Shown here: piece after piece, positions 44,908 to 45,050 of the stretch
Layout: each line of letters begins with the position of its first letter
How positions within the stretch are numbered: the first letter of the stretch is position 1
NCBI GenBank assembly: GCA_944321345.1
Contig: CALUKY010000020.1
Location: forward strand, 1-45,050
DNA: 45,050 nt
Origin: an uncultured Paraprevotella sp.
GTDB taxonomy: Bacteria; Bacteroidota; Bacteroidia; Bacteroidales; Bacteroidaceae
Direction: 5' to 3'
The notes under the pieces: generated by a model
Databases searched by the model: none
Seen by the model: the letters and a program-made list of their open reading frames with translations, nothing else
What the model was told of the DNA's origin: nothing
Position numbers and translations under genes: made by a program

Positions 44908-45050
44908 TTATTCAGCGCGCAAAGTGAAACGCTTGAAAGCTGTTACGGTGCAGTCCTTGTCAGCTTCCTTCAGGTAGTCAGCAACAGACTGCTTGTCGTT
45001 CTGGATGAAAGCCTGCTTCAACAAGCACTCTTCCTTGAACAACTTAGAGA
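44908..45050 (-). CDS. tsf: Elongation factor Ts, C-terminal fragment cut by the window edge
   Basis: The minus strand is open from the window edge to a TAA at 44908-44910 and encodes about 46 residues. They include KEECLLKQAFIQNDKQSV, ADYLKEADKD and the end AFKRFTLRAE, which matches the C-terminus of Bacteroidota EF-Ts. EF-Ts recycles EF-Tu by exchanging GDP for GTP. The start lies outside the window. Confidence 0.85.
   Translation of the reverse strand, partial: SKLFKEECLLKQAFIQNDKQSVADYLKEADKDCTVTAFKRFTLRAE

Noticed and set aside
1-45050. CRISPR arrays, tRNA or rRNA genes, transposases and integrases
   Set aside because: I saw no regularly spaced repeats, no cloverleaf ends with CCA context, and no DDE or tyrosine-recombinase proteins.

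Overview
The window reads as chromosome of a Bacteroidales bacterium, most like Parabacteroides or another Tannerellaceae/Porphyromonadaceae member. The reasons are FimA/Mfa-type fimbrillin operons, DUF3575, DUF3868, DUF4290 and DUF5119 families, Bacteroidota-type promoters (TTTG, about 20 bases, TAnnTTTG), PorU and PorV of the type IX secretion system (T9SS), and the block tsaB-DUF4290-murA-rimM-dxr-rseP. The genus is inferred from gene content only.

Layout. (1) Positions 247-14580, minus strand, hold an Mfa1-like fimbrial operon. In transcription order it encodes a DUF3575 outer-membrane protein, a DUF3868/OmpA/TPR protein, the main fimbrillin (interrupted by one in-frame TAG), an Mfa2/FimB-type anchor, two further fimbrillin-like lipoproteins, and a 1982-residue F5/8-type-C adhesin with a T9SS-like tail. 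(2) Positions 15259-21032, minus strand, form a compact housekeeping operon. It makes t6A-tRNA (tsaB), peptidoglycan precursor (murA), a ribosome maturation factor (rimM), isoprenoid precursor (dxr) and a site-2 protease (rseP). (3) Positions 21286-23572, plus strand, form an AT-rich two-gene insert: a PtuA-like ATPase followed by a PtuB-like HNH nuclease, a Septu-type defence module. (4) Positions 23649-26612, plus strand: yicC, gmk, a small membrane protein, nadD and a MORN-repeat protein. (5) Positions 26897-38121, minus strand, hold a second and different fimbrillin operon. It encodes a DUF3575 protein with a long lysine-rich tail, a DUF5119 lipoprotein, three fimbrillin-family lipoproteins, a second DUF3575 protein, a large OmpA-domain protein, and an outer-membrane protein that looks like three tandem barrel modules. 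(6) Positions 38590-44727, minus strand: a FAH-family hydrolase, porU, porV and ispF. (7) The 3' end of tsf enters at the right edge.

How the parts connect. Both surface operons mix outer-membrane barrels and OmpA-domain proteins, which could anchor to peptidoglycan, with lipoprotein pilins. In both, a stem-loop follows the pilin gene or genes, which could keep pilin output above that of the accessory genes. The tail of the giant adhesin suggests it is exported by the T9SS, and two components of that system (PorU, PorV) are encoded in the same window. The points most worth following up are the TAG in the main fimbrillin, long homopolymer tracts in a minor fimbrillin gene and in ptuA, the GC-rich intergenic element near 10.6 kb, the triple-barrel protein, and the second fimbrial operon as a whole.
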